Source: Pararge aegeria
Taxonomy: Eukaryota; Arthropoda; Insecta; Lepidoptera; Nymphalidae
DNA length: 64,000 bases
Direction: 5' to 3'
Assembly (NCBI RefSeq): GCF_905163445.1
Contig: NC_053187.1
Span: 4,960,001 to 5,024,000, forward strand
Shown: positions 35,395 through 47,300 of the stretch, in pieces
Numbering within the stretch: position 1 is the stretch's first letter
Layout: each line of letters starts with the position of its first letter
The notes under the pieces: model-generated
The model's input: only the letters and a program-made list of their open reading frames with translations
What the model was told of the DNA's origin: nothing
The model's database searches: none
Program-made: the position numbers and the translations under genes

Positions 35395-35680
35395 ACATAT
35401 TATCAAAATTAAGCTTAATTTGCTATACTCCGCGAATAGCAGGAGAATCTGTGTGGTGTAATTTATAATTTCTTCAATCCTTATACTCCACACCAAACAG
35501 ATCCTCGGCAATACACCCTCTACGCACGTTTCGCTCCGAAACCGGAGCATCATCAGAAGATGTTGACTTTACAATGAATAATTGTTGAGTATAAGGATTG
35601 AAGAAATTATAAATTACACCACACAGATTCTCCTGCTTTTCGCGGAGTATAGCAAATTAAGCTTAATTTTGATAATATAT
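35395..35680. mobile_element. Foldback element, family F, complete inverted repeat
   Basis: Two arms of about 80-85 bp face each other: 35,401-35,482 (from tatcaaaattaagcttaatt to atttcttcaatccttatact) and 35,587-35,674 (gagtataaggattgaagaaa to taagcttaattttgata), nearly identical as reverse complements. The roughly 100-bp centre has the family F core (cgcacgtttcgctccgaaac cgg and agatgttgactttacaat). It encodes nothing. Confidence 0.75.
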
Positions 35681-36059
35681 TATGGATTTCCGCAAAGTAA
35701 CGCCTGCTTCTATACAACTAGGTATGACATACTATCCCCGTCGTTTCTGTTTGCAAACCAATATTTGTCTTAAAACGTGTTCATCTAATTAACTACAGTT
35801 GTTGTGAATTGCGAAGGCACGTATCTCTAACTGCGAAAATGTTTTAGTCAAACATTATGTTCTAACGCTCATTGAAATTTCATTGAATCGCAGGTTGACG
35901 ACTTGTGTTCCGAGAGTTCGTAGGACTTTTTTAGGGTGTGCTTGATAAAAGCCCAAAGCCCTTTGCGTTATCTGAGTATCTACCATAGTAAACCAGGAAG
36001 GTTCGCGATTTTATGTCTAGTTGGAATCGCTAGGTATCTCAGGTAGCTTTATTAGCTGG
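35681..36059. other. Unassigned sequence
   Basis: The first 35 bp (ccgcaaagtaacgcctgctt) match a phrase next to the family F copy at 3 kb and may belong to that element. Nothing else seen. Confidence 0.35.
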
Positions 36060-36435
36060 GGGTGGGTAGCTTTAATAGGTGCTGGGCCCTCGCAGGAGAC
36101 GTACCGGGCAACCGAGAGCAAACAATGTCCTCCAGCCTCCATCAGTTGCAGGCCAGCAGGTGACGAATTTAAGGGGTAGTGAACAAATGGCAGGCTCGAG
36201 AAGAGGTCGTGGCTATTCGGCGGGAGCACTTCAGGAGGGTTCAGCAGCAACCAGGCTGCCAACGACGATGGGACCTGCCATACACTGGTGGATAAGAACT
36301 TGATGAGGAAGCGGTGAATACGCAAGTGCATCGCTTACTCTCGCCTATAGCTGCTTTGATGGACACACAGAGTTGTAAGTGGATATAAGCCCCGTCGTAT
36401 GCGTCTGGCATTTCCTCTGTATAATAAAAGATGAA
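36060..36435. repeat. GC-richer retroelement-like fragment
   Basis: A block with ggagacgtaccgggcaaccg, gcagcaaccaggctgccaac and ggacctgccatacactggtg, ending in cctctgtataataaaag. It looks like a 3' LINE fragment by composition and tail. Opposite-strand frames of 104 and 74 codons overlap each other and have no recognised domain. Confidence 0.35.
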
Positions 36436-37429
36436 ACAGGTGCTAAATAGCGCTAACTTATATGAAGTACTTTCCTGGCACGATTCCGAAAACAGTTTTA
36501 ATCACGCCGGCTGCCTATTGGTCCCTGCGGAAGCCTTGCCAATTTGTTTTTATGTTCAACGTGAGATAATACATATTTAATTGAATGTAAATTTCAACTT
36601 TTATCATAAAATTAAAGCTGAAACTTAAAGCTTTAGCTTTAAGTTTCAGCTTAAACTTTTAGGTTTTATCAAGCACTCCCTCAAATAGCGTACGACCTCT
36701 CGAACTATATGATTATTGTGTTCTTTTGTGTGGTAAATAAAATGAACAGTTGCTTGGTCATGCAAATTATCTAGTGATTTTGCTCAGGTGACATCATTTG
36801 ACTTTTAACATCGCGAAATGGCTTGCCAGAAACACTGGATGCCCAATCTTTATATTAAAAGTAAGTATTTTGTAAGTGATTATGCAGTAAGCTTTCTTCC
36901 ATTAGGTCACCGAATCCAATTGCATTATATCATCGGCCAAAAGCGAGGGATTCGAATCGGCGCGACGTGACTCTGCTAAACCAAATACATGAATTCAAAT
37001 TAATGCATTTCGATTTAGCGACCTAATGGATGCTCTAGGCTTAAGGAATGCCGCGCTAAACTGAATGTTATGGCCGGTATCTAAACCAAAACCACATTTG
37101 GCTTTTATAATGAAAAGCAAAGATGAATATTAGCCTTTTAGCCATATTAGTTGGTTGGGTTTGAGAATCTAATACGTACCATTCGACTATGTTAGAGCTG
37201 CCCGATCTATAAACAAACTTATATCATGCGAATCTCTCCGTGAAAATTTTAAAGAAATAGGTATACTTACTTAATTTAATCTTCGTAAAACAAAACATTA
37301 GTTTTTATAAAAAAGAGGATATAATCAATCAACTTACTAGAAACTAACATAAATTGGTGACATCAGCATATAAATCGTCTTAGAAAACTTTTGTGGGGTT
37401 GAGTATAATATGCTTTTATAACATGATAC
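36436..37429. other. Unassigned sequence with short hairpin
   Basis: Holds a perfect 18-bp inverted repeat with a 2-nt loop at 36,615-36,652 (aagctgaaacttaaagct). The rest is unassigned. Confidence 0.5.
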
Positions 37430-37578
37430 CGAAGGTTATATTAGATTTGCTCTTACGTAAGTGTAAAGAATATATAAAAACACATTTAAAACATCAAGGT
37501 TACTATACTATTGATGAATTTCTTAATGACCAGGTTGCCTGGAAGCGAGCCGCTCCGTTTTCACCTCACACAAGATAG
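37430..37578 (+). mobile_element. LINE C-terminal fragment
   Basis: The frame reads LLLRKCKEYIKTHLKHQGYY TIDEFLND then QVAWKRAA, resembling the last residues of non-LTR polymerases of the type at 47,620-48,015 (KSYYSIKDYVNDKKAW). There is no upstream coding part. Confidence 0.45.
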
Positions 37579-38272
37579 AACAATGATTGTTAAAATTATA
37601 GAAAGATGTTATGTGTTAGAAATAAATGAATTTAGAATGTTTTAATTTGAACTGTCTATTTTAAAAATTGGGGATAAATAATCAAAGATAGAGAATTATG
37701 TAAGCCTTACGTCTGTCTATCCATATGAGTATTCGTTCATACCACAATAGTTTCGGTCTTAACGGTCAAATGACCCTTATCAAGCATAACTATTATCTCA
37801 AAATAGAAAAGATAAAAAAGGTATGAATTATGATCGAGTTGAATATAATCCTATATTATAGGTAGATATGTTCGACGGATGTATTATATAACAAATTGCC
37901 GGTCGTTCATACAAACAGCTCTTGAGGACAGTACAGATGCACGACATAATTTGCCTTACACCCTACTGTCGCACAATAACTGCCTAACTACGTACCTACA
38001 TTATAACAGCTAGGTACGTTCTTTACTGTGTGTTGCTACCTAATTGATTTTATCGTGATGTGCGCAAACGAATAAGCAGAGAAACAATCATGTAATAATG
38101 AATACTGTAGATCCCGTACAGCATAGATGACCTATTCGTTACAAAGGTCATATTGGTCACGAAAACTTCGAATTACCTTAGTACTTATTTGAGTTTGACT
38201 TGATATCTAGTGAATTCAGTGGCATTTAATTATATTTCTTTTAAACTAAACCAATCTATAATTAGGTTGGGA
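37579..38272. other. Unassigned sequence
   Basis: Nothing recognisable. A short palindrome-like acgtacctacattataacag ctaggtacgt lies near 37,990. Confidence 0.4.
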
Positions 38273-38955
38273 TTATATTAATCCCTGAGTGATGGATGCG
38301 GGAACTCCGTATCTGTTGGAGATAAGTCCTCGGTTAGAAGACGCACCGTAGCGACCGCAACGATTACTATGGCGATGGTGACCCTCGTCCTGGCCTGAGA
38401 CCCGCAGATCAATAGACATCACGGGTCTGGCGATCCGAACGACCTGGTAGGTGTGGGTACACCTTCTCTGCACTTCAGGCCCCGAATTCGAACAGGCTCC
38501 AGTGGGAGTTCTTACGAAGTCGGTCTTTCGGAAGGCCGAGGTATGTTGCGTTTGTTCTGGCCCATGCAGTGGCAGTAATTTCTGCCACGACGAGCTCGGT
38601 TAGCTGGGTTGCGGATGTTATGAAAGCATTCCTGTGGCCCAGACACCAGACGACGGATTGGGACACCGTGGGCATTTGGTTAGTAGGAAACAGACATAAC
38701 CACCGAGCCTCCCCGTTGCACAATGTTCGATTAAAAAAAACCAAAAGATTATACTAATCGAATCTATGGTAAGGACAGGTTTGCCCGAATTTATGTTAGG
38801 TTACTGACGCCTATCATATATATAAGACCCCGACTTAGCAGGAGCAACGTATGCGTCCGATACACCTGTAGTTATACACTACAAGAGAGAGAGACACCTT
38901 ATTGGTCCCAGGGAAGAGTCTGCTTCGGCGGGAGCTACGCTGTTGGCCGGAGTAC
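38273..38955. repeat. GC-rich dispersed repeats (retroelement debris)
   Basis: Two blocks that stand out from the AT-rich surroundings. The first (38,273-38,757) includes cgaattcgaacaggctccag, gacaccagacgacggattgg and aaccaccgagcctccccgtt, related to fragments at 5.4 and 5.7 kb. The second (38,800-38,955) has gggaagagtctgcttcggcg ggagctacgc. Both look like repeat copies; the 66- and 89-codon frames are not genes. Confidence 0.4.
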
Positions 38956-40449
38956 GGCCTTTTTCGAACCATACCATAAGCATCCATTTGAATGGGATTT
39001 CTAATGCTAAATGGGGGGTAAACTTAACATTGGCTCAATATACGTCTAATCAAACCTAATCATCATCACTTGTGGTATAACACCACTTTATGTACTAAAA
39101 CAGTTTTGTTTATAGAAATGGATAAACCTTTAGATTTAAATTGTATGGCATACTAGCCTAATGAAGCAATAATAAAAATAAGTCTATAATGCTGAAAATT
39201 GCTCACAATGACAGCCACAGACAGGCAATTAATGACACTACACTAACCACTCATTATTATCCTGTCGCAGTATTGAGCCAAATTAATGTCACATGATTTA
39301 ATAGAATAGTGCTGGGCCCTAATTCTCTATAATGCAATAACAGTGATACACATATAACAAAAATATTAACATAAAAAATTACAGATCTTTATAAAGTTCT
39401 CAAAATATTTGTTACAAAATGCAGTTATTACACTGATATGATTCTCAGTATTTTAGAATATTTTAGTATATATAATTTACAGACTGCTACACAAAACATT
39501 ATAAAATAATATAAATAGGCAGAATAAAGTTATTATTGTTGTGCAAATATGTTGAAAGTGCCATTTAAGGAACATTAAACTGCAACATTAACTTGCAACT
39601 GATTAGTAGTAGTAGTAGAACTTTTTAAGTCCAAATTTTTCCTATACCTCAAAGAGCATTTTGATCTTGATCAACAACTACAGCCAATACCTGCTCATAT
39701 TTAATGCTCAACTTTTTTTTACTATCAACTTAAACCCTGGAAACAAAACCATTTGTGTATCATGGTCATAAATAATCTTATTTAATAAATTATTAATATT
39801 CTGTTTATAAAAATGTCATAATAAAAACTTTAAATAAGTGCTTACTCAATTTAAAAAAAGTACTTTTAAGTGTTAAGTAAATAACTTTGTAAGATAAGGC
39901 ATGATGAATGAATCATTATAAATTAAATCAAAGTTGACTAATGAATATCCTAAGAACTGATAGTCATAGTTCACTAGCCTATAAAGAAAAAAGCTCTATA
40001 AAATTAGAATATTGCTATTAAAACTACTATTGGTATAAAAATAATGTGAAAAAATAATAACAAAGTTTATTTTTTGTGTAATAAGTAGTCAATTATATTC
40101 AGTAAATTTATTAAGTCTATCCTAATGAGTTAAATATAAGTTATAAAATTACTTTTAATAGTTATCTAAATTTATCAAGTGCTAATAACATTTCTATCAT
40201 CAATTTTGAATTAAGTTTAAGTTGAAACCTATTTTACTGTAGAAAAAAAATCTAGTAGATTATTTTTAACCACTATCATTATAATAACAAAAACAACTTC
40301 GACGACGTTTGACAGCTCCATAAAAGTAAATACCTATCTGAAGGAACATAACAAATTGTACCTAGCACGTGCGTAACAAAAAAGCCGCAATCTTATATGA
40401 AATATGATATTATAAATACACTGGTCTAATTAAAGCAATGGATACTTAC
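38956..40449 (-). other. Probable intron or flank of the divergent gene
   Basis: This is where the next exon of the minus-strand gene starting at 40,554 should begin if its first intron is short. I read the minus strand through it and found no convincing exon. Possible acceptors (for example tttttttctacag near 40,235 and tttgtttccag near 39,738) lead to stop codons within a few codons. Confidence 0.4.
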
Positions 40450-40554
40450 TCTGTTATTAGACAAATCCCTAAATATTGGAGATAAACACAAACCACGATT
40501 TATTTCTAATTTAGCTAAAAGTCGGCACCTAGACACACACACCGTCGACGCCAT
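40450..40554 (-). CDS. First coding exon of an unidentified gene
   Basis: On the minus strand an ATG at 40,554 in good context (AAAAATGGC) is preceded directly by an in-frame stop (TAA AAA ATG), and an open frame of exactly 35 codons runs to a strong donor AGA|GTAAGTATC, phase 0. The peptide begins MASTVCVSRCRLLAKLEINR and ends SPIFRDLSNNR. It is basic, Arg-spaced and poor in acidic residues at its start, which fits a mitochondrial presequence; that is inference. Its ATG is 831 bp from the PLAA start, head to head, so the two may share a promoter region. I could not find its remaining exons, so I give no product. A chance frame is possible but unlikely given stop, Kozak context and donor together. 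Confidence 0.5.
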
Positions 40555-41384
40555 TTTTTACACTACCAATATAACACCCGCCCAAATCGGAATCCACTGT
40601 GTATAGTCGTTTTGGTTGGTATCAATGTGAAATGCTGTTATCAGCTGTGAGATTTGAGGGTATCTTCATAAAATACTAAAATATAATATAAAATATTATC
40701 AAATAGAAAGCTTTGAAAATATTTTTACATGGAGTTTTTAAAAATATTTATATTAGGTATTTTTGACAAAGATTTGATTAAATACAATACTATAATTATT
40801 GAAAACTCATTATACTAAAATTTTGTAAATACGAATGCTACGCAAATAAAATAGGTAATTAGTAATAGTAAAAATAAATCTTTTCTATATCAGGATTTCT
40901 AAAATTTAAACTTAGCGCTGCCATACCCAAATGTTGGTAATAGTGGCAAACTGTCACTTGTAGATGCGTTCTTTTATTTCGATTTTAGGTAAAAAAAACT
41001 TTAATATCATTTTAAATGTAATGAAATTCATTAAAACAGTAATTTAAATCAGGAAGTTAATAATTTTAATAAAAACGCCCTGTATTTTTTTAAAAATTAA
41101 TACATTATGCGGTACTTTTTCTTTTACTTTAAATAAATTATAAACGCATTAAAGCTGTAAGCATTAAAATACTATTGAATTGAATAAAAGTCATTAGAAC
41201 CAACTTAAAAATATTGCAGTGTAAGTTGTAGGAATGGTCAGGTACAAAATTATAAATCTAATCTTGAATGAATGGAAAAGTTATTTTGTCTTGTCATTGT
41301 TGTCAAAATGACAGTTGACAACTTTAATTCTTGTCGTTGTGATTGTTTCAAATTTCTAGACTTTTATTAGATTCTTACTGTAAA
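40555..41384. promoter_or_regulatory. Intergenic region of a divergent pair
   Basis: Lies between the minus-strand ATG at 40,554 and the PLAA ATG at 41,385. No repeat is recognised, unusual for this window, which suggests some constraint. No clear TATA box is placed for either gene. Near 41,302 a gtcaaaatgacagttgacaa stretch with inverted TGTCA/TGACA halves sits in the presumed PLAA 5' region. Confidence 0.45.
41308..41370 (+). CDS. Possible uORF in PLAA 5' UTR
   Basis: An ATG at 41,308 opens 20 codons (start MTVDNFNSCRCDC) ending TAG at 41,368-41,370, 14 bp before the PLAA ATG and in another frame. It matters only if transcription begins upstream of 41,308, which is not known. Confidence 0.25.
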   Translation: MTVDNFNSCRCDCFKFLDFY

Positions 41385-44300
41385 ATGGCTATACCAGATT
41401 ACAAACTGAGTTCTGTTTTAAATGGTCATTCTATGGACGTAAGATGTGTCGCCACAACTAAAGAATTTTGTATACTGTCTGCCTCTCGAGATAGAACGGC
41501 AAAACTTTGGCACCCGGAGGGGTTAGTATCTTTTATTTTTGATCTCAATCCCATTAATTTTCCAATTTCTTAGTTATTTTATATAATAAATAAACATACT
41601 TCGTTTATTCCTGACTAGAGTGAAAGATTTTGTCAATGTGGTAACATATAAAGGCCATAAGAACTTCGTGTCATGTGTTTGTTGGTTGCCCCCGTGCGCG
41701 GCATTCCCGGAAGGCCTGGTGATCACAGGAAGCAATGATAATACAATACACGGCTATACTCTACAAGATGGAGCGGTTCTAGTCAAATTAACAGGACACG
41801 AAAATGTAGTATGTAGCGTAGTGCCAGGCAATGACTCTGGGACTCTTATAAGGTATGCTTAACTTCTTAATTATTGCTTCAAAATCACTAACCATACTCA
41901 ACAAAAGACATCAAAATTTGAAATTTCTTTATTCATGTAGGCCTATCACAGGCACTTATGAAGCGTTCATACATATGAGTTTACATAATTGTAAGGGGAC
42001 GGTGATAAATTCGTTCGCAAACTTAAACCTATAGCAACAAGGGTTCCAAACGCGCCCTGGTCTAAGAAGAGCCCACAACAAACTTAGCCGGGTAATTGTT
42101 TTTTTTTGTTATCACCATCTCACAGTAAACTAACATTAAGCTATGAAGTTAGAGCAATTCACACCCAAGCAATAATCCTTAATATTATAATAGGATTTTT
42201 CTGTAAGCTTACATTTTATATAAACTTTGAACTTATTGAGAGACATCTCAAAGAATTCATTCGGTAATTTGTTAAAAAATAATAAAAAATTGCCCTTGAA
42301 TGAATAAGCAATTTTGTGTAGCCTAGTAAACTGCACAACAAGTCCATTTTCTGTTTTAATTTTGATATATTTTTATGGACATAAATTAAATTTTCATAAA
42401 TGTACTGACTATGCACCACCATTATTTTAACTTCTTTAAATTTGTCCTTTAATGACTTAGGGCCAGTTTATCCATTGCACGAACAGCCGTCTTCTGCAGG
42501 ACAAAAATAAAACCGATATCAGCAACATTACCCCATAATAAAATGCCATAGGAAGTCATGCTGTGAAAATAACAAAAATACGCAAGCCTTGTTTGTTACT
42601 ATTTCCCCAAACCAAAAATTTTGTCTATCTATCTTTTAAAGCCTCAATTGCCATTTTAATTTTTCTACCAATTAATGTATGGTATAAACAACTAACCCTT
42701 GTCTGAATCAAATATTGTATCCTTTGTAGTTCAAGTTGGGATAGCACAGCTAGAGTATGGAACTTAAACGCACCTCAAATGGCACCTATAGTGTTAAAAG
42801 GCCACCAAGCTACCGTCTGGGCGGCTATAGAACTTGCCAATGGGGCCTATGCAACCGCCTCTGCGGATAAAAGTATTAATCTTTGGAGGAAGCAAGGTGG
42901 ACTGATTATCAAGCTTTCAGGTGAGTAAGATTTCTTTAAATACTGTTAAAAAACATGATATACTAGCAGATCTCAGTGCCATCTGTCTTGCTGATTTGTG
43001 AATCTAAACCATCCAGGGTGCCACCCAAACGCATACCAAAAATTTATTCAAATTGGTCCAGCCGTTTAGGAGGAGTTCAGTGACATACACACACACACAA
43101 GAAATATATTTATAAAGATATTATAAAACATAATATATGTTAGATTTCTTTAAATATTGTTAAACAACATAATATATATCATGTTTTCTGACAATCTATG
43201 ATTACTTTGTTTTCTAATATTATCAAAAAGTCATATACTAATGGGTAACCTAATGAGAAAGATCCATTTGTTGAGTTTGAGAGAAAGCATGATTTAGAAT
43301 AAGAATACCATGCTGAAGCTTCAATTAATGTACGATAATAAAAAAATTCCAGGTCACACAGACTGTGTGCGTGGTTTAGCTGTAGCGAGTGCAGAAACCT
43401 TTCTTAGTTGTGCAAATGATGCTTCTGTAAGGCTATGGACAAATAAAGGAGAGTGCCTGAACACATACTATGGCCATACAAATTATATTTATAGGTAAAC
43501 TATTTCAAAGTATTTAGTACAAAGCATAGAGTTTAAGAGTTAAAAGACAAGCTGGTGAGGGCATAATGATGGCTGAGATACCATGGTGGTATTGTGTGTT
43601 ATATTTCATAGTAAATCTATGTAAACCAAAACTACGCCTGCAGTCTAAGATGGCAGTGGTATGGCAGTTATATTAAACTGGTATCCCTAATCAGATCTTG
43701 CATCATACTGGAACTCTAATGCCCGTTTTCACTAAACCTAGGAATCGCCTAAATCGGATGTCTAGTGATTTAGGTGATTCCTGGCTGGTGTATACCATAT
43801 ATAGTGATGTTATTAAGATTTCGAACAAAGATAATTTTATCTTACAGTATCAGCATGAACCCAAGCCTCCCACAAGGGTTTGTAACAAGTGGTGAAGATG
43901 GTGCAGTAAAGGTTTGGTCAGCTGGTGACTGTGTCAGAGAGTTACGATTACCAGTTGAGTCTGTATGGAGTGTCACTTGCCTTGAAAATGGAGATATAGT
44001 TACGGGTAAGATTTTAACCTTCATAACTAACTGTGGGAACCATTTATTGGCCAACGTAATATATAAAGAGCGATTCAACTTTCTTGGTAGCAACCTTCAG
44101 AGCTTATCAGGCTAAAGATGATAACAGGTTGCACGTTCCTGTCAATCGTTCGATGGCGTATGGTAACTCATTTAATGTAAAAGTGGTAAATCTGTAAAAT
44201 GAATTGCCGAGAGATATGAGACAGTAACAGACAGTAAACATATTTAAAAATTGACTAAAATAATTTTATTAATCTAATATGATATCGTGTATGTATGTTC

Positions 44301-47300
44301 TTTTAAATATATATTCTTTTTTATATATATATTTATATGTATGTATATATTATAATTATATGTATTTAATTTAATTGTTTCACCGGTTGCACTATCCCGT
44401 TTTCCCTAACTTACTTAATTCTCTACCATGAAAGTTTGTTGGAGTGGGTGGGTTGGAGATCGCTTAAAGCGATAAGACCGCCTTTGCGCATCGTATATTT
44501 TTATTGTTTTTGTTATTTCTTGTTTTCACTTTTAATTTGTGCAATAAAGACTTTATCTATCTATCAATCTATCTATATGTAATTTTTTTAGTTTGGTATA
44601 GGATTAACTTGCATAGGTTCCAATATTTTTTTATTAAAGTGGTGTCCGTAGGGATTACATTTAACTGCTTTTCTGGTTAGGTGCCAGTGATGGTCTTGTG
44701 CGTGTATTCACCAGAGATCCACTAAAGTACGCAGATGAAGCTACTCTTAAGTCCTTTGAGGAAGAAGTACAAAAAGTTATAGCTTCATCGCAACAGGAGA
44801 TTGGAGGATTCAAATTGTCTGAGTAAGTTTCAATGTGATTAAATGGAAAAAGAGCACTTTTTATGATTACTAATGTGTTACGTTGGTAGATATATTGTTG
44901 GCCGGTGTATGGCAGTTATATTAAACATATATCCCTAATCAGATCTTCCATCGTACTGGAACCCTAATGCCCGTTTTAACTAAACCTAGGAATCCCCTTA
45001 ATTTAATGCGCCTTAATCGCCCATTTGTGATTCCTAAAGAATAAAAGGTTTCACAAACTTGTAAGTGATGTCCAAAGACGTAAGGCGCCGATTAAAGTTA
45101 CTAAGATTCATCGGGTCGTAAATTAAAGGGGTCTATGAACTGACACTTGAAAAAAAAAGTTTATTTTTTCTTGAATAATCTTAAATGCATACGAAAAATA
45201 TGACAATACAAACACAAAATACCGCACCTTGTGGCAAGAACCATAGTCAAGTCAGGTTATACGAGTTGAAACCGATAAGTGAAAATTTATTGGTTAAAGC
45301 TGCCGAATCCTAGGAATCTTCTTTGTTTAGAAAATTAAATTTTAAATTTTAATATTTTCATATTGTTTTTAATTTTTTTTGAATTATGTGCAATTTTAAT
45401 TTGATTTGAGTTTATATTGATTTGAGATCGTAGTCTGTACATATTTGCTTATCTTCACAGTATTTCTTTGTATTTTTTGTTTTAATTTTTGTCATTTTGT
45501 CTTATGGGTATTTGGCCTGAATTAATTATTTATTATTAGGCGTTACTTACTTTACCTACTTAATAAGAATGACAAGGTCCTGCCTCGATTTCTGGTTTGG
45601 GTCAAGAATTTTCGGACAAACTACTATTTAGGTTTTCCAACTAAACCAATGTAATGACGCCTCGCGTACATATTACTTATAACTTATTCAATCTGCTTGT
45701 CACTGTCTTACCATTGTACAAGAATTATTACCACTACCACTTGCAAAGCAGGAATTACCACCAATATTGTATGTGTGATTACCAGATTACCAGGCCCCGA
45801 AGCACTATTGGAGCCGGGCAAATCTGAAGGTAAAACTAAACTGATAAGGCGAGGCACAAACGTCAAATGTTACTCGTGGAGCGTAGCACAAAATACATGG
45901 AATGAGATCGGAGATGTTTTGGGTGCCAACCCTCCCAGTGAAGGAAAGACTATGTACCAGGGAAAGGTATGTTTGTCTTCTAATGTCTCCCGGTCTTTTA
46001 TTTATACGTAAATTTTTAAACAAAAGGAATGTAATGTGTCGCCACTACAGGGTATTATAAGGTCTCATCTCAGAATAAGAAGAGTTCAAAATGTATCATA
46101 ATCTACATATATCTTTATCGATCAAAGTCAAAGTCAAAGTCAAATATTTCTTTATTCAAATAGGCACATAGATGGCACTTTTGATGCGTTATTATATACA
46201 AAATGTGTACATAGCAGTGAGTAGTGATGGCGATAACTACAATCGTAAACTTAAAACTAAAGCTACGAGGGTTCCAATCGCGCCCTGGTCTAAGAAGAAG
46301 CCCACAACAAACTTAGCCGGGTGTTCTTTTTGTTATCACCATCTCACATTGTCATTAGAAAATATTTAAGAAGCAACCTAGTTAGAGCAATTGTTTACAC
46401 CCAAGCTTTTTTGTCGTTTACGTAATCCTTTATACTATAATAGGACTTTTCTATAAGAAAGATCCATTACCTACCTGCTATACGGCTCTGGAAATTATAA
46501 GATGGTAGCGGGCTAACCTTTTAGGGAATATGGTAGTCATACCCCTAATCGGTTTCTACGCGTCATCACACCGGAACACTAAATCGCTTGGCGGCACGTC
46601 GGTTTGTCGGTAGGGTGGAAATAGTCTCCCACGACATTAGTATTTACTCACATTATAAAATTATTGTAACATTTGTTTTATTGCAGGAATACGATTTCGT
46701 GTTCAGTGTCGATATCAAAGACGGTGCCCCCGCTTTGAAGCTACCTTTCAATAAGAATGAGGACCCATGGGTGGTCGCACAGGCGTTTATTCACAAGTAT
46801 GCTTTTAAAATCTATTTTATTATTGATACAATAATGTCGTATATAAATCAATCAATTTCAACAGACAATTATAAAAAAAAAAAAAATATATACTACGACT
46901 ATACACACATCGCCATCTAGCCCCAAAGTAAGTAAAGGTATGGGTACTAAGATGACTGAAGAATATTTTTATGAATAATATACATAAATACTTATAATAT
47001 ATAGATAAACACCCAGACAATGAAAAACATTCATGTTCATCACACAACCATTTTCCAGTTGTGGGAATCGAACCCACGGCCTTGGACTCAGAAATCATGG
47101 TCGCTGCCCACTGCGCCAGTCGGCTGTCAAATTATAAACGAAATGAAAGAATGAAGGGAGAATGCAGCTCCCGTACAACCTATCCTTCTATTCATTTTCT
47201 CTCTCCCGTTCTGCAACACCTATATTAACGCAGATATAAAATAGCGAAAAACTTTGGAGTTACCTACATTTTTGAATTTTGATGAACTTGAAAATAATTA

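Noticed and set aside
36017..36331. Overlapping opposite-strand frames (104 and 74 codons)
   Set aside because: They lie in a GC-richer block that looks like retroelement debris; neither has a recognisable domain.
39700..40260. Candidate second exons of the minus-strand gene
   Set aside because: The acceptor-like sites near 40,235 and 39,738 would add zero to three codons before a stop, giving an improbable 35-38 residue protein; I do not call them.
45697..46011. 104-codon frame containing PLAA exon 7
   Set aside because: Only 45,786-45,966 belongs to the spliced gene; the ends are intron.
47036..47127. tRNA gene-like sequence
   Set aside because: It has A- and B-box-like parts but continues directly into the SINE-B body and recurs with the same tail at 13,085 and 51,549, so it is a retroposon.
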